64,000 bases of DNA. Source: JADGHX01 sp035760965. Its GTDB lineage: Bacteria > Pseudomonadota > Gammaproteobacteria > Steroidobacterales > Steroidobacteraceae. Made by a program: the position numbers and the translations under genes. Positions within the stretch are counted from its first letter, which is position 1. The number at the start of each line of letters is the position of its first letter. The stretch is from the NCBI GenBank assembly GCA_035760965.1, contig DASTRY010000089.1, positions 1 through 64,000 on the forward strand, written 5' to 3'. The notes beneath the pieces were generated by a model, which worked only from the letters and a program-made list of their open reading frames with translations, was not told the DNA's origin and did not search any database. Positions 1 to 8,564 of the stretch are shown one piece after another.

Positions 1-2
1 GC

Positions 3-902
3 CATCGGGCGCTGCCGTTTCTCATGCCGCTCACGTCGCAATGTACCCTCGTCGAGCCACTGCGATCGTTGATCGAGCTTGCGCAGCGCTTGGAGCGTTC
101 GCCGATTGCTTCGCTGTGTCTGACGCCGGGTTTTCCCGCAGCGGATGTTCCGGAATGCGGGCCGGCGGTGTTCGGCTACGCGCACGACGAGCAAACGCTG
201 GAACGCGCGACGACCGAGCTCTTCGAGTCGACACTCGCGTGTGAGCGCGACTTTTCGCTCGAGCTCGTCGGTGTGGAAGAAGCGACGCGCCTCGCACGTG
301 ATGCGGACGTGCCGCGTGGACGGCCGATTGTGCTGGCGGATACGCAGGACAATCCGGGTGCTGGGGGCAATGCCGACACGACATCGCTGTTGAAGGCGCT
401 TCTCGCGCAGAACGTCGACGGCGTGCTCGCCGGCGTGATGTGGGATCCGTCGTGCGCAGCACGCGCGCACGAGGCCGGCCAGGCCGCGGTGCTCGAGATG
501 GCACTGGGCGCGCATTCCGGCTTCGAGGGCGAGACGCCGCTCGTCGCGCGCTTCGCCGTCGAGCGACTCGGGGACGGACGCTTCATCGGAACGGGTCCGT
601 TCTATCGCGGTGGGCGCTTCGACCTGGGGCCGATGGCGTTGCTGCGCACTGGGTCGATGCGTGTCGTCGTCGCTTCTCGCAAGCAGCAAGCGGCGGATGC
701 CGCGATGTTTCGGCACGTCGCCGCTGAGCCGGCGGATTCCAGAGTGCTGGTGCTGAAGAGCTCGGTGCACTTTCGCGCGGACTTCGGCGAGATGGCGTCG
801 CGAGTGGTGCTCGTCGAGGCGCCGGGGCCGAATGTCGCCGATCCGGCGAAGTTGCCGTTCACGCGATTGCCCGCAAACAAGAGGCTGCGGCCGCTTCGTT
901 AG
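3..902 (+). CDS. M81-family metallopeptidase (MlrC/microcystinase-like), C-terminal part
   Basis: The reading frame is open from the left edge of the window, so the gene's 5' part lies outside. An internal ATG at 24 is probably not the start, because MlrC-type proteins are near 490 residues and only about 300 codons are here. The visible part corresponds to the MlrC C-terminal domain, with the characteristic stretch 'VLADTQDNPGAGGNADTT' followed by 'LLKALL', then a beta-rich tail ('GTGPFYRGGRFDLGPMALL', 'KSSVHFRADF'). The family is named after MlrC of microcystin degraders, but most members have unknown peptide or amide substrates. No operon partner is visible: the next gene downstream is convergent. 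Family call is firm; substrate is unknown. Confidence 0.85.
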   Translation, partial: HRALPFLMPLTSQCTLVEPLRSLIELAQRLERSPIASLCLTPGFPAADVPECGPAVFGYAHDEQTLERATTELFESTLACERDFSLELVGVEEATRLARDADVPRGRPIVLADTQDNPGAGGNADTTSLLKALLAQNVDGVLAGVMWDPSCAARAHEAGQAAVLEMALGAHSGFEGETPLVARFAVERLGDGRFIGTGPFYRGGRFDLGPMALLRTGSMRVVVASRKQQAADAAMFRHVAAEPADSRVLVLKSSVHFRADFGEMASRVVLVEAPGPNVADPAKLPFTRLPANKRLRPLR

Positions 903-959
903 CGCGCCCTCGCTCGTCGCGCCGGAACGTGCGTGCTCCGTGCGAGTGCGCACTCCGCG

Positions 960-988
960 GGCTCGGCCGCATCTCCTGCGGCCGAGCC
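960..988 (+). terminator. Hairpin between convergent genes, terminator-like
   Basis: An 11-bp perfect GC-rich stem (960-970 pairs with 978-988, loop ATCTCCT) sits between the stop of the MlrC-like gene and the stop of the minus-strand OmpA-family gene. On the plus strand it is followed by a short GTTTCT tract, so it best serves the plus-strand transcript. On the minus strand no T-run follows. Confidence 0.5.
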
Positions 989-1005
989 GTTTCTCCAGCG
1001 CGGCG

Positions 1006-2103
1006 CTACTTCACTTCGCCTTCGCCCTTCACGTCCACATCACCCGGATTCGAGATCACGAACATCACGACGCGGCGATTCTTCGCCCGCCCTTCTTCCG
1101 TCGAGTTGTCCGCGATGGGCTGGCCCTCGCCGTATCCCTTGGCGGTGATCTGCGTCGGCGGCACGCCGGCCTGCACCAGATAGTCTCGCACGGCATCCGC
1201 GCGCTTCTGCGACAGCGTCAGGTTGTACGCATCCGGGCCCCTGCTGTCCGTATGCCCCTGCAACTCCACCTTCAGGCGCGGATGCTTCTTCAGGCCATCT
1301 GCAACGTCGTCCAGCACGCTCAATGAGCTGGGAGTGAGCGTCGCGGAGTTGTAGTCGAACGTCACGCCTTCGAGAGTGATCGAGCCCTTTTGCGGACAGC
1401 CGTTCGCATCGACGGCCACGCCGGCCGGAGTGCCGGGGCATTGATCGCGATCGTCTGTCACGCCGTCGTTGTCGGAGTCCATGGGCGGCGGCGGCGCAGC
1501 CGCTTGCGGCGGCGGCGGGGGTGGAGGCGGCGGCGGAGGAGGAGGCGGAGGTGGCGGCGGCGGCTCGGCGCCCCATGAGTACTGCAAGCCCAACGTGCCG
1601 ATGTAATCCACGAAGTGCCCGGGGCCGCGCGCATCGTCGTAGCGCGCCTTGAAGTCCGGCCGCAGCGCAAGGCTGCTCGCGCGACCCTCCCACAGACGCA
1701 CGAAGGCACCGAGGCTCACCTGTCCCATGAAGTCGTCGTTGCCCCGCCCCGGGGTCAGTTGGTTTTCGAGCATGCCCACGCCGAGCCCGACATAGGGCGC
1801 GAACACGTTCTCGCGCCCGAACACGCGCAGGAAATCCAGTGAGGCGCCGTAGACGGACAGGTCGGGAAGCGTGTCGACCGTGGAATCGAGAGCTGCGCCG
1901 TTCAGTGCGACCTCGAAGGACCACGCATCGCTCAGGTGTCTGCCGAGCGCGAGCCCTCCCAGGACATTCCAGCGGTCCGTTTGTCGATCCGAATCCGCGC
2001 GCAGCACGCCGACTTGCGGCGTCACGTACGAGCGGTCTACATCGCTCGCCGCGCCGACCGCAGGCACGGTCAACGCACAGAGCAAGGCCAATCGCTTGAT
2101 CAT
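1006..2103 (-). CDS. OmpA-family outer-membrane protein with polyproline hinge
   Basis: 365 codons. I place the start at the ATG at 2103: GGGAG precedes it at good spacing and the product then begins with a clear signal peptide (residues 1 to about 20, 'MIKRLALLCALTVPAVGAAS'). A longer reading frame upstream lacks these. Order: beta-barrel-like N-terminal domain (about 25-175), a run of 19 prolines (about 181-199), a calcium-type repeat 'DSDNDGVTDDRDQCPGT', and a C-terminal OmpA domain (about 245-350) with 'HTDSRGPDAYN' and 'NRRV', which in this family bind peptidoglycan. Likely role: outer-membrane porin or structural protein tethering the envelope to the cell wall. It is divergent from the permease operon at 2376. 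Confidence 0.93.
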   Translation of the reverse strand: MIKRLALLCALTVPAVGAASDVDRSYVTPQVGVLRADSDRQTDRWNVLGGLALGRHLSDAWSFEVALNGAALDSTVDTLPDLSVYGASLDFLRVFGRENVFAPYVGLGVGMLENQLTPGRGNDDFMGQVSLGAFVRLWEGRASSLALRPDFKARYDDARGPGHFVDYIGTLGLQYSWGAEPPPPPPPPPPPPPPPPPPPQAAAPPPPMDSDNDGVTDDRDQCPGTPAGVAVDANGCPQKGSITLEGVTFDYNSATLTPSSLSVLDDVADGLKKHPRLKVELQGHTDSRGPDAYNLTLSQKRADAVRDYLVQAGVPPTQITAKGYGEGQPIADNSTEEGRAKNRRVVMFVISNPGDVDVKGEGEVK

Positions 2104-2279
2104 TGCAGCTCCCGATTCTTGTTGCGAAGGGACAAAACGCGCGCGGCAAGGGCCCGCGCGCGGACTGCTAAACCCTGAAATTGCCGTGAAGTTCCCCGCG
2201 CGTGGGCGGGCACACATTTGGCAACAGCGGGACGGTGCGTCGCCTGGCGAAACGCGCCGGACGCGTGAAATTTGTGCAA

Positions 2280-2310
2280 TTGCCGTCGAGGCCTGACTCG
2301 GGCCTATACT
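2280..2310 (+). promoter_or_regulatory. Possible sigma-70 promoter of the permease operon
   Basis: TATACT at 2305-2310 is a good -10 box. TTGCCG at 2280-2285 could be the -35, but the 19-bp spacer is long. It lies about 65 bp upstream of the permease start, in the 272-bp divergent region shared with the OmpA-family gene. No other strong signal was seen in that region. Confidence 0.35.
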
Positions 2311-2375
2311 CGGCGCGTCTCCGCTCGAAGCAATCGATAACAACAACTTTCACGCGACGACGAGGGAGTGATGTC

Positions 2376-3893
2376 ATGTCGGAGAAGCACAGTGTCGGAG
2401 GCGTGACCTATCGGCAGGTCGGCGCCGAATATTTCGCGAAGCGCGGGCTCAGGCGTTACGCAAAAGTGTGGTCCCTGTGGGCGCTCGGCGTGGGCGCGGT
2501 GATCTCGGGGCACTACTCGGGTTGGAACCTCGGCTTGGCGAACGGCTTCGGCTCGATGGTGATCGCGCTGTTCGTGATCGCCGCGATGTACTGGGGGCTC
2601 ATCTTCAGCCTCGCGGAGATGTCGCCGGCGTTGCCGCACACGGGCGCGGCCTATTCGTTCGCACGCAGCGCGATGGGGCCGTGGGGCGGAATGGTGACGG
2701 GGCTCGCAGAGAGCATCGAGTACATTCTCACGCCCGCCGTCATCGTCTTCTTCATCGGCTCGTACATGAGCGCCATCTTCGAGACAGGGCCGCAGTATCA
2801 GCCGCTGTGGTGGGCCTTCTCGTACATCGTCTTCCTGCTGCTGAACCTGCTCGGGGTCGAGCTCTCGTTCCGTGTTTCGGTCATCGTCACGCTCGGCGCG
2901 CTGGCCGTGCTCGCCGTGTTCTGGGTGAGCGCGATTCCGCACTTCGATCTCACGCGCTGGGCGCTGAACATCGGCATCGGCCCGGATGGCTCGAAGATCG
3001 AGCTGCCGCAGGGCGGCGGGTCGTGGCTGCCGTTCGGCTTCGGCGGCGTGCTCGCGACGCTGCCCTTCGCGGTGTGGCTGTTCCTCGCCATCGAGCAGCT
3101 GCCGCTCGCCGCGGAGGAATCGTCGGACCCGAAGACGGACATGCCCAAGGGGCTCATCTACGGCATGTCCACCCTGATGGTCTCGGCGCTCCTCATCACC
3201 TTCCTCAACTCCGGCATCGGCTCGACGGACCCGGACAAGATGCACGGCGCGTTCTCGCTCGGCGCCTCCGCCGAACCGCTGCTCGATGGGTTCCGGGTCA
3301 TCTACGGCACGGGGCTTGCGAAGCTGCTCGCGTTCCTGGCCGTCATCGGCCTCATCGCGAGCTTCCATACGATCATCTATGCGTACGGCCGCCAGATCTA
3401 CTCGCTCTCACGGGCGGGGTACTACCTCGGCTTCATGTCCCTCACACACGCGACCAACAAGGTGCCGCACATGGCGCTCTACACCGGCACCGCGCTGGGC
3501 TTCAGCACGATGCTGGCCGTGTGGTTCATCGCGGGTGCTGAGAAGGGCGGCGCGGTCATCGGCGGGACGCTGCTCAACATGGCCGTGTTCGGCGCGATGA
3601 TCTCGTACGCGATGCAAGGGCTGTCGTTCATCCTGCTGCGGCGGAACATGCCGAACATCGTGCGGCCGTATCGCAGCCCGCTCGGCATTCCGGGAGCGGC
3701 GGTGACCATCGTGATCGCGCTGGTCACGCTCTACTTTCAACTGCAGGACCCCGTGTATCGCGTCGGCGTATATGCCGTCGCCGTCTTCTATGTGCTGGGC
3801 CTGCTGTATTTCGCGCTCATCGGCCGCAATCACCTCATCCTCTCGCCGGAGGAAGAGTTCGCGCTGAGCAGAGGCGAAAAAGGCCACGCGTGA
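2376..3893 (+). CDS. APC-superfamily permease, ethanolamine permease type
   Basis: 505 residues, about 12 hydrophobic segments. The start is the ATG at 2376, preceded by GAGGGAGTG. The N-terminal part 'VISGHYSGWNLGLANGFG' and 'FSLAEMSPALPHTGAAYSF' closely resemble the ethanolamine permease (EAT) branch of the APC superfamily, including the helix-1 'ISG.YSGWN' substrate-site region. It should import an amine or amino alcohol by proton or ion symport across the inner membrane. The gene's TGA overlaps the ATG of the following glutamine-synthetase-like gene, so the two are translationally coupled. Downstream come an aldehyde dehydrogenase and an iron alcohol dehydrogenase, which fits uptake and oxidation of an amino alcohol. 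Exact substrate is inferred. Confidence 0.88.
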   Translation: MSEKHSVGGVTYRQVGAEYFAKRGLRRYAKVWSLWALGVGAVISGHYSGWNLGLANGFGSMVIALFVIAAMYWGLIFSLAEMSPALPHTGAAYSFARSAMGPWGGMVTGLAESIEYILTPAVIVFFIGSYMSAIFETGPQYQPLWWAFSYIVFLLLNLLGVELSFRVSVIVTLGALAVLAVFWVSAIPHFDLTRWALNIGIGPDGSKIELPQGGGSWLPFGFGGVLATLPFAVWLFLAIEQLPLAAEESSDPKTDMPKGLIYGMSTLMVSALLITFLNSGIGSTDPDKMHGAFSLGASAEPLLDGFRVIYGTGLAKLLAFLAVIGLIASFHTIIYAYGRQIYSLSRAGYYLGFMSLTHATNKVPHMALYTGTALGFSTMLAVWFIAGAEKGGAVIGGTLLNMAVFGAMISYAMQGLSFILLRRNMPNIVRPYRSPLGIPGAAVTIVIALVTLYFQLQDPVYRVGVYAVAVFYVLGLLYFALIGRNHLILSPEEEFALSRGEKGHA

Positions 3894-5263
3894 TGGATCC
3901 GCGCAAGGTTCGCACGGTCGCGGATGCCAAGGCGCTCGTTGCCGAACGAGGCCTCACGCACGTCAAGGTCGGCGCGTTCGACATCGACGGCATCCTGCGC
4001 GGCAAGTACATGTCGCGGGCGAAGTTCGAATCCGCGCTCGAGAGCGGATTCGGCTTCTGCGACGTCGTGCTCGGCTGGGATAGCAAGGACCAGCTCTACG
4101 ACAACGCGCGCTATACCGGCTGGCACACGGGCTACCCGGATGCGTGCGTGCGGCTGCTGCCCGAAACGTGCCGCGCGCTGCCGTGGGAAGACCCCATCGT
4201 GTTCTTCCTCGGCGAGTTCACCGGCGCGGCCGAGAAGGTGTGTCCGCGGGCGGCGCTGCGGCGCGTGCTCGAGCGCGGGAAGACGCTCGGGTACGAAGCG
4301 TATGCCGGCTTCGAATACGAGTTCTTCGTGTTCAAGGAAACGCCGGACTCGGTGCGCGAGAAGCACTTTCGCGACCTGAAACCCATCGCGCCGGACTACT
4401 TCGGCTACAGCGTGATCCGCAACAGCGTGTGGAGCGACTTCTATCGCTCGCTGCTCGAGCTCGGCGAGAAGATGGATTTCCCGTTCGAAGGCCTGCACGA
4501 AGAAACCGGCGCGGGCGTCATCGAGGCCGCGATCGGCGTTGACACCGCGCTGAATGCGGCCGACAAGGCCGCGCTCTTCAAGACCTTCGCGAAGGTGCAC
4601 GCTCAGCGGCAGGGCCTGATGGCCACCTTCATGGCGAAGTGGTCGAAGGACTGGCCGGGGCAGAGCGGTCACATCCACATCTCGCTGCGGGATGCGGCGA
4701 GCGGCAAGCCCGTCTTCCACGATGCCGCCAAGCCCTTCACGATGAGCGACACGATGCGCTGGTTCATCGGCGGCCAGCAGAGGTACATGCCCGAGCTGCT
4801 CGCGATGGTGGCGCCGACGGTGAATTCCTACACGCGCCTGATCCCCGGCTTCTGGGCGCCGACGGACTCGGCGTGGAGTATCGACAATCGCACGTGCGCG
4901 CTGCGGGTCATTCCGGGTAGCGCGAAGTCGCAGCGCGTGGAGTATCGGGTCGCCGCCGCCGATGCGAATCCGTACGTGATTCTCGCCGCGGCGTTGGCCT
5001 CGGGGCTGGCGGGCATCGAGCGCAAGATCGAGCCCGAGCCCTTCGTCGAAGGCAATGCGTACGAGCGCAAGTTTCCCGCGGATCTGGTCCTGCCGCGCAC
5101 GCTATGGGATGCCGCGCAACGATTGCGCGCGTCGGAGATGGCGGCCGAGTGGTTCGGCGACGACTTCGTGTACCACTTCGCCGCGTCCCGCGAATGGGAG
5201 GAGCGCGAGTTCCGCAAGCACATCACGGACTGGGAGCTGGCGCGGTACTTCGAGATCATCTGA
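3893..5263 (+). CDS. Glutamine-synthetase-family ligase, probably gamma-glutamyl amine/ethanolamide synthetase
   Basis: 456 residues. Start ATG at 3893 overlaps the permease stop (TGATG). Glutamine-synthetase fold elements are visible: metal-binding 'EYEFF' (141-145), 'EETGAGVIE' (203-211), the ATP-site 'SGHIHIS' (258-264), 'NSYTRL' (311-316) and 'VEYRVAAADANPY' (349-361). It belongs to the group that ligates glutamate to amines rather than ammonia (compare PuuA, IpuC, GlnA4). With an ethanolamine-type permease in front and two oxidoreductases behind, the parsimonious role is ATP-dependent gamma-glutamylation of ethanolamine or a similar amino alcohol. Family call is firm; substrate is inferred from context. 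Confidence 0.9.
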   Translation: MDPRKVRTVADAKALVAERGLTHVKVGAFDIDGILRGKYMSRAKFESALESGFGFCDVVLGWDSKDQLYDNARYTGWHTGYPDACVRLLPETCRALPWEDPIVFFLGEFTGAAEKVCPRAALRRVLERGKTLGYEAYAGFEYEFFVFKETPDSVREKHFRDLKPIAPDYFGYSVIRNSVWSDFYRSLLELGEKMDFPFEGLHEETGAGVIEAAIGVDTALNAADKAALFKTFAKVHAQRQGLMATFMAKWSKDWPGQSGHIHISLRDAASGKPVFHDAAKPFTMSDTMRWFIGGQQRYMPELLAMVAPTVNSYTRLIPGFWAPTDSAWSIDNRTCALRVIPGSAKSQRVEYRVAAADANPYVILAAALASGLAGIERKIEPEPFVEGNAYERKFPADLVLPRTLWDAAQRLRASEMAAEWFGDDFVYHFAASREWEEREFRKHITDWELARYFEII

Positions 5264-5309
5264 GGCGTGAGCAGGCTCGCGTCGCGCGGCTGCCGAACAA
5301 GGTTCTTTC

Positions 5310-6698
5310 ATGTCGCTGCAACGAACCGTGAGTCCCGTCGACGGCTCCGTCTATGTCGAGCGCGAGCTCGCGAACGCGGCCGCGATCGAGGCGGCGTTGG
5401 CACGCGCGGTCGACGCGCAGCGCAAGTGGCGTGCGGTCGCCGTGAGCGAGCGGGCAGCCTTCTGCCATCGCTTTTGCGAGGCCTTCGAAAAGCGCCGCGA
5501 CGCCATCGCGCTCGAGCTCACCTGGCAGATGGGTAGGCCGATCCGGTACGCGGCGAACGAAGTAGGCGGCACGCTCGAGCGCGCGCGCTACATGATCGAC
5601 ATCGCGCCCGAGGCGCTCGGCGATCTCGAGGCGGGTCCGAAGGAGGGCTTCCTGCGATTCGTGCGGCGCGAGCCGCTCGGCATCGTGTTCACGGTGGCCG
5701 CGTGGAACTACCCGTATCTCATCGCCGTGAACAGCGTGGTGCCGGCGATCATGGCGGGCAACGCGGTGGTGCTGAAGCATTCGGCGCAGACACCGCGTTG
5801 CGCGGAGCGCTTCGCGGAATGCTTCCACGAAGCGGGATTGCCGGAAGGCGTCTTCCAGTTCCTGCATCTCTCGCACGAGGATACCGAGCGCGTCGCGAGG
5901 GACTCGCGCGTCGCCTTCATCGCGTTCACGGGTTCCGTCGCGGGTGGCCACGCGATCCAGCGCGCGGTGGCCGATCGCTTCGTCGGCACCGGTCTCGAGT
6001 TGGGCGGCTGCGATCCGGCATACGTCCGGCACGATGCGAACCTTGCGCATGCGATCGAGAACATCGTGGACGGCGCGTTCTTCAACAGCGGCCAGTCGTG
6101 CTGCGGCCTGCAACGCATCTACGTGCACGAGACGGTGTACGACGACTTCGTCGATGGCGCAGTGGCGTTGACGAAGCAATACGTCCTCGGCACACCGACG
6201 GATCCGGCGACGACGCTCGGCCCGGTCGTGCGCACGGCGGCGGCCGAGCAGATTCGCAAGCAGATCGCCGCGAGCGTCGCGTCCGGCGCGCAACCTGCGA
6301 TCGACGAGCGCGGCTTCCCGGCGAGTCGCGCGGGCACGCCGTATCTGGCGCCACAGCTGCTGCTGAACGTCGATCACCGCATGAGCGTCATGCGCGAGGA
6401 GATCTTCGGTCCCGTCGCCGGCATCATGAAGGTTCACAGCGACGATGAGGCCGTGCGGCTCATGAACGACAGCGCGTTCGGTCTCACCGCCGCGATCTGG
6501 ACCGAAGACACCGATGCGGCGCTCGCGCTCGGCGATCGCATCGAGACCGGCACCTGGTTCATGAACCGCTGCGATTATCTCGACCCCGCGCTCGCGTGGG
6601 TGGGCGTGAAGGATTCGGGCCGCGGCTGCACGCTCTCGCGCGTCGGTTACGAGCACCTCACGCGCCCGAAGTCTTTCCATCTGCGCACGCGCACCTGA
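5310..6698 (+). CDS. NAD(P)-dependent aldehyde dehydrogenase
   Basis: 462 residues, normal length for the ALDH family. 'TVAAWNYPY' carries the oxyanion Asn (about 133), 'GLELGGCDP' the general-base Glu (about 230) and 'NSGQSCCG' the nucleophilic Cys (about 264, followed by a second Cys). 'MREEIFGPV' is the usual cofactor-end motif. It lies 46 bp after the glutamine-synthetase-like gene and 10 bp before the iron alcohol dehydrogenase. In the proposed pathway it would oxidise gamma-glutamyl-aminoacetaldehyde to gamma-glutamylglycine, but the sequence alone only says aldehyde to acid. Confidence 0.9.
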   Translation: MSLQRTVSPVDGSVYVERELANAAAIEAALARAVDAQRKWRAVAVSERAAFCHRFCEAFEKRRDAIALELTWQMGRPIRYAANEVGGTLERARYMIDIAPEALGDLEAGPKEGFLRFVRREPLGIVFTVAAWNYPYLIAVNSVVPAIMAGNAVVLKHSAQTPRCAERFAECFHEAGLPEGVFQFLHLSHEDTERVARDSRVAFIAFTGSVAGGHAIQRAVADRFVGTGLELGGCDPAYVRHDANLAHAIENIVDGAFFNSGQSCCGLQRIYVHETVYDDFVDGAVALTKQYVLGTPTDPATTLGPVVRTAAAEQIRKQIAASVASGAQPAIDERGFPASRAGTPYLAPQLLLNVDHRMSVMREEIFGPVAGIMKVHSDDEAVRLMNDSAFGLTAAIWTEDTDAALALGDRIETGTWFMNRCDYLDPALAWVGVKDSGRGCTLSRVGYEHLTRPKSFHLRTRT

Positions 6699-6708
6699 AG
6701 GGCGCACC

Positions 6709-7878
6709 ATGAAGCTCAAAGGCAACTGGAACTATCCGACGCTCATGCGCTTCGGCGCGGGCCGCATCCGCGAGCTGCCGGATGCGTGCAAGACGCTCGG
6801 GATCTCGCGGCCGCTGATCGTCACGGACCCGGGTCTCGCCAAGCTCCCCGTCATTGCGGAGGCCGTGCGGGTGCTGAACGCAGCCGCGATGCCGAACGCC
6901 GTGTTCGCGGATATCCAAGGCAATCCGGTCGAGAAGAACGTCACCGATGGCGTCGACGTGTTTCGCAAGGGCGGACACGACGGCGTGATCGCGTTCGGCG
7001 GCGGCAGCGCGCTCGATGTGGGCAAAGCGGTGGCCCTGATGGTGGGTCAGACGCGGCCGCTCTTCGACTTCGAGGACCGGGAGGACTGGTACACACGCGT
7101 CAACGTGAGCGGCATGGCACCCGTGGTCGCCGTGCCGACGACCGCAGGCACCGGATCGGAGGTCGGGCGCTCGTCGGTGATCACCGATCCGCGCGACCAC
7201 ACGAAGAAGATCATCTTTCACGCTCGCATGATGCCGGGCCTCGTAATCAGCGATCCGGAGCTCACAGTCGGACTGCCGCCGCAGCTCACTGCCGCCACGG
7301 GCATGGATGCGCTCTCGCATTGTCTCGAGGCCTACTGCGCGCCGTTCTATCACCCGATGGCCGACGGCATTGCGCTCGAAGGCACGCGCCTCATCAAGGA
7401 GTGGCTGCCGGTCGCCGTTCGTGAGGGCAGCAATATCGAGGCGCGCTCGCACATGCTCGTCGCCTCCTCGATGGGCGCGACGGCGTTTCAAAAAGGGCTC
7501 GGCGCGATGCACAGCCTGAGTCACCCGTGCGGCGCCAATCTCAACACGCATCACGGCCTGACGAATGCGGTGGTGATGCCGTACGTGCTCGTGTGGAACC
7601 GCAACGCGATCGACGCGAAGATGGCGCGCCTCGCCGCGTACCTGGGGCTCGCGAAGCCGTCGTTCGACGGCGTGCTCGAGTGGGTGCTCGAGCTGCGCCG
7701 CGCGATCGGCATTCCCCACACGCTTGCGGAGATCGGCGTGCGCAGCGAGCACGCGGCAGCGTTCGCGCCTCAGGCGTTCGCCGATCTGTGCACGGGCGGC
7801 AATCCAGTGCGCATGGATACGAATCAGTTCGAGCGGCTTTATACGAATTGCATCCGCGGTACTCTGGCAGCAATGTGA
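6709..7878 (+). CDS. Iron-containing alcohol dehydrogenase (group III)
   Basis: 389 residues. 'FGGGSALDVGKAVAL' (96-110) is the NAD-binding glycine loop, 'PTTAGTGSE' (143-151) is the family signature, and the metal ligands are D200 and H204 ('GMDALSHCLEAY'), H268 ('MHSLSHPCGA') and H281 or H282 ('NTHHGLTNAVVMPY'). Start ATG at 6709 is 10 bp after the aldehyde dehydrogenase stop. In context it would oxidise the alcohol group of a glutamylated amino alcohol to the aldehyde used by its neighbour. No amidohydrolase that would release the product follows. Confidence 0.92.
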   Translation: MKLKGNWNYPTLMRFGAGRIRELPDACKTLGISRPLIVTDPGLAKLPVIAEAVRVLNAAAMPNAVFADIQGNPVEKNVTDGVDVFRKGGHDGVIAFGGGSALDVGKAVALMVGQTRPLFDFEDREDWYTRVNVSGMAPVVAVPTTAGTGSEVGRSSVITDPRDHTKKIIFHARMMPGLVISDPELTVGLPPQLTAATGMDALSHCLEAYCAPFYHPMADGIALEGTRLIKEWLPVAVREGSNIEARSHMLVASSMGATAFQKGLGAMHSLSHPCGANLNTHHGLTNAVVMPYVLVWNRNAIDAKMARLAAYLGLAKPSFDGVLEWVLELRRAIGIPHTLAEIGVRSEHAAAFAPQAFADLCTGGNPVRMDTNQFERLYTNCIRGTLAAM

Positions 7879-7961
7879 GCTCTGGAACCTTACGTGGCCC
7901 CCGTCGTTCTCCGGTATTCCGCCGGCGGAGTTCGCGGTGGGTCCGAATCGAGGAGCGCAAC

Positions 7962-8246
7962 ATGAACGAGAATGTCGGGACTGCTACGAGCCGAAACGGT
8001 GAAGCCACTGCGGATGCGCGCAATCGCGCGAGCGAGGTGAAGGACCATCTGCGGGCGGCGAAAGATGCGGCCACCGATACCGTCCGCAGCACCACGCAGC
8101 AGGCGCGCAGCTGGACGAGAGCGCAGTACTCGCAACTGCAGGAGCGAGTCGAGGCCGAGCCCTACAAGGCGGCAGCGTGGGCGTTGGGGATCGGGTTCAT
8201 CGCCGGCGTGCTCATCACGACGTTGGCGCAGGCGGGCCGCCGCTGA
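7962..8246 (+). CDS. DUF883/ElaB/YqjD-like small membrane-anchored protein
   Basis: 94 residues. The start at 7962 is set by AGGAG six bases upstream, although the frame is open further upstream over the alcohol dehydrogenase. The N-terminal two thirds are charged and Ala-rich and predicted helical ('ASEVKDHLRAAKDAATDTV'). The C-terminus has 'EAEPYKAAAWALGIGFIAG' followed by a hydrophobic tail, the pattern of the ElaB/YqjD/DUF883 family, C-tail-anchored inner-membrane proteins that bind ribosomes in stationary phase in E. coli. Not obviously part of the upstream metabolic operon; the gap is 83 bp. Confidence 0.8.
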   Translation: MNENVGTATSRNGEATADARNRASEVKDHLRAAKDAATDTVRSTTQQARSWTRAQYSQLQERVEAEPYKAAAWALGIGFIAGVLITTLAQAGRR

Positions 8247-8564
8247 CGCGCGAGTAAAGACCGGGGCTGACGAGACGAGCCGCCCAGGGAGACGAGCCGC
8301 CGCCCAGGCGGCAGGTCGAACTGCGTCCACGCGTCGTCCTGCTAAGTCTCGACGAACAAGCCAGCGCCGCGACAGGCACCGATCGAGTGGCCTGCGGTAG
8401 CGTCGCGCATCGCGCAGCGCCGGACATATCTCGGCGATTCGAGCAGAACCAGAGCACCGTGGCTGGTGGCTTCGTGCCCCCCTAGCACCGTCGCGCCGGG
8501 CCCCCCAGTGGTTCGGTGACCATTCGATGACACTTCCCCGCCCCGTCCATGGTTCCATTGGGGG
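8247..8564. other. Intergenic region upstream of hemA
   Basis: 318 bp without a credible gene. GCCGCC (8296-8301) and GGCGGC (8307-8312) form a small hairpin after an imperfect duplication of GAGACGAGCCGCC, possibly ending the DUF883 transcript. Two C6 runs occur near 8478 and 8501. I could not identify a convincing -35/-10 pair for the heme operon. Confidence 0.5.

Noticed and set aside
2172..2195. Minus-strand GGAACTT upstream of the OmpA-family gene, like a sigma-E -35
   Set aside because: The -35 is perfect but no acceptable -10 lies at the right distance (TTTAG only).
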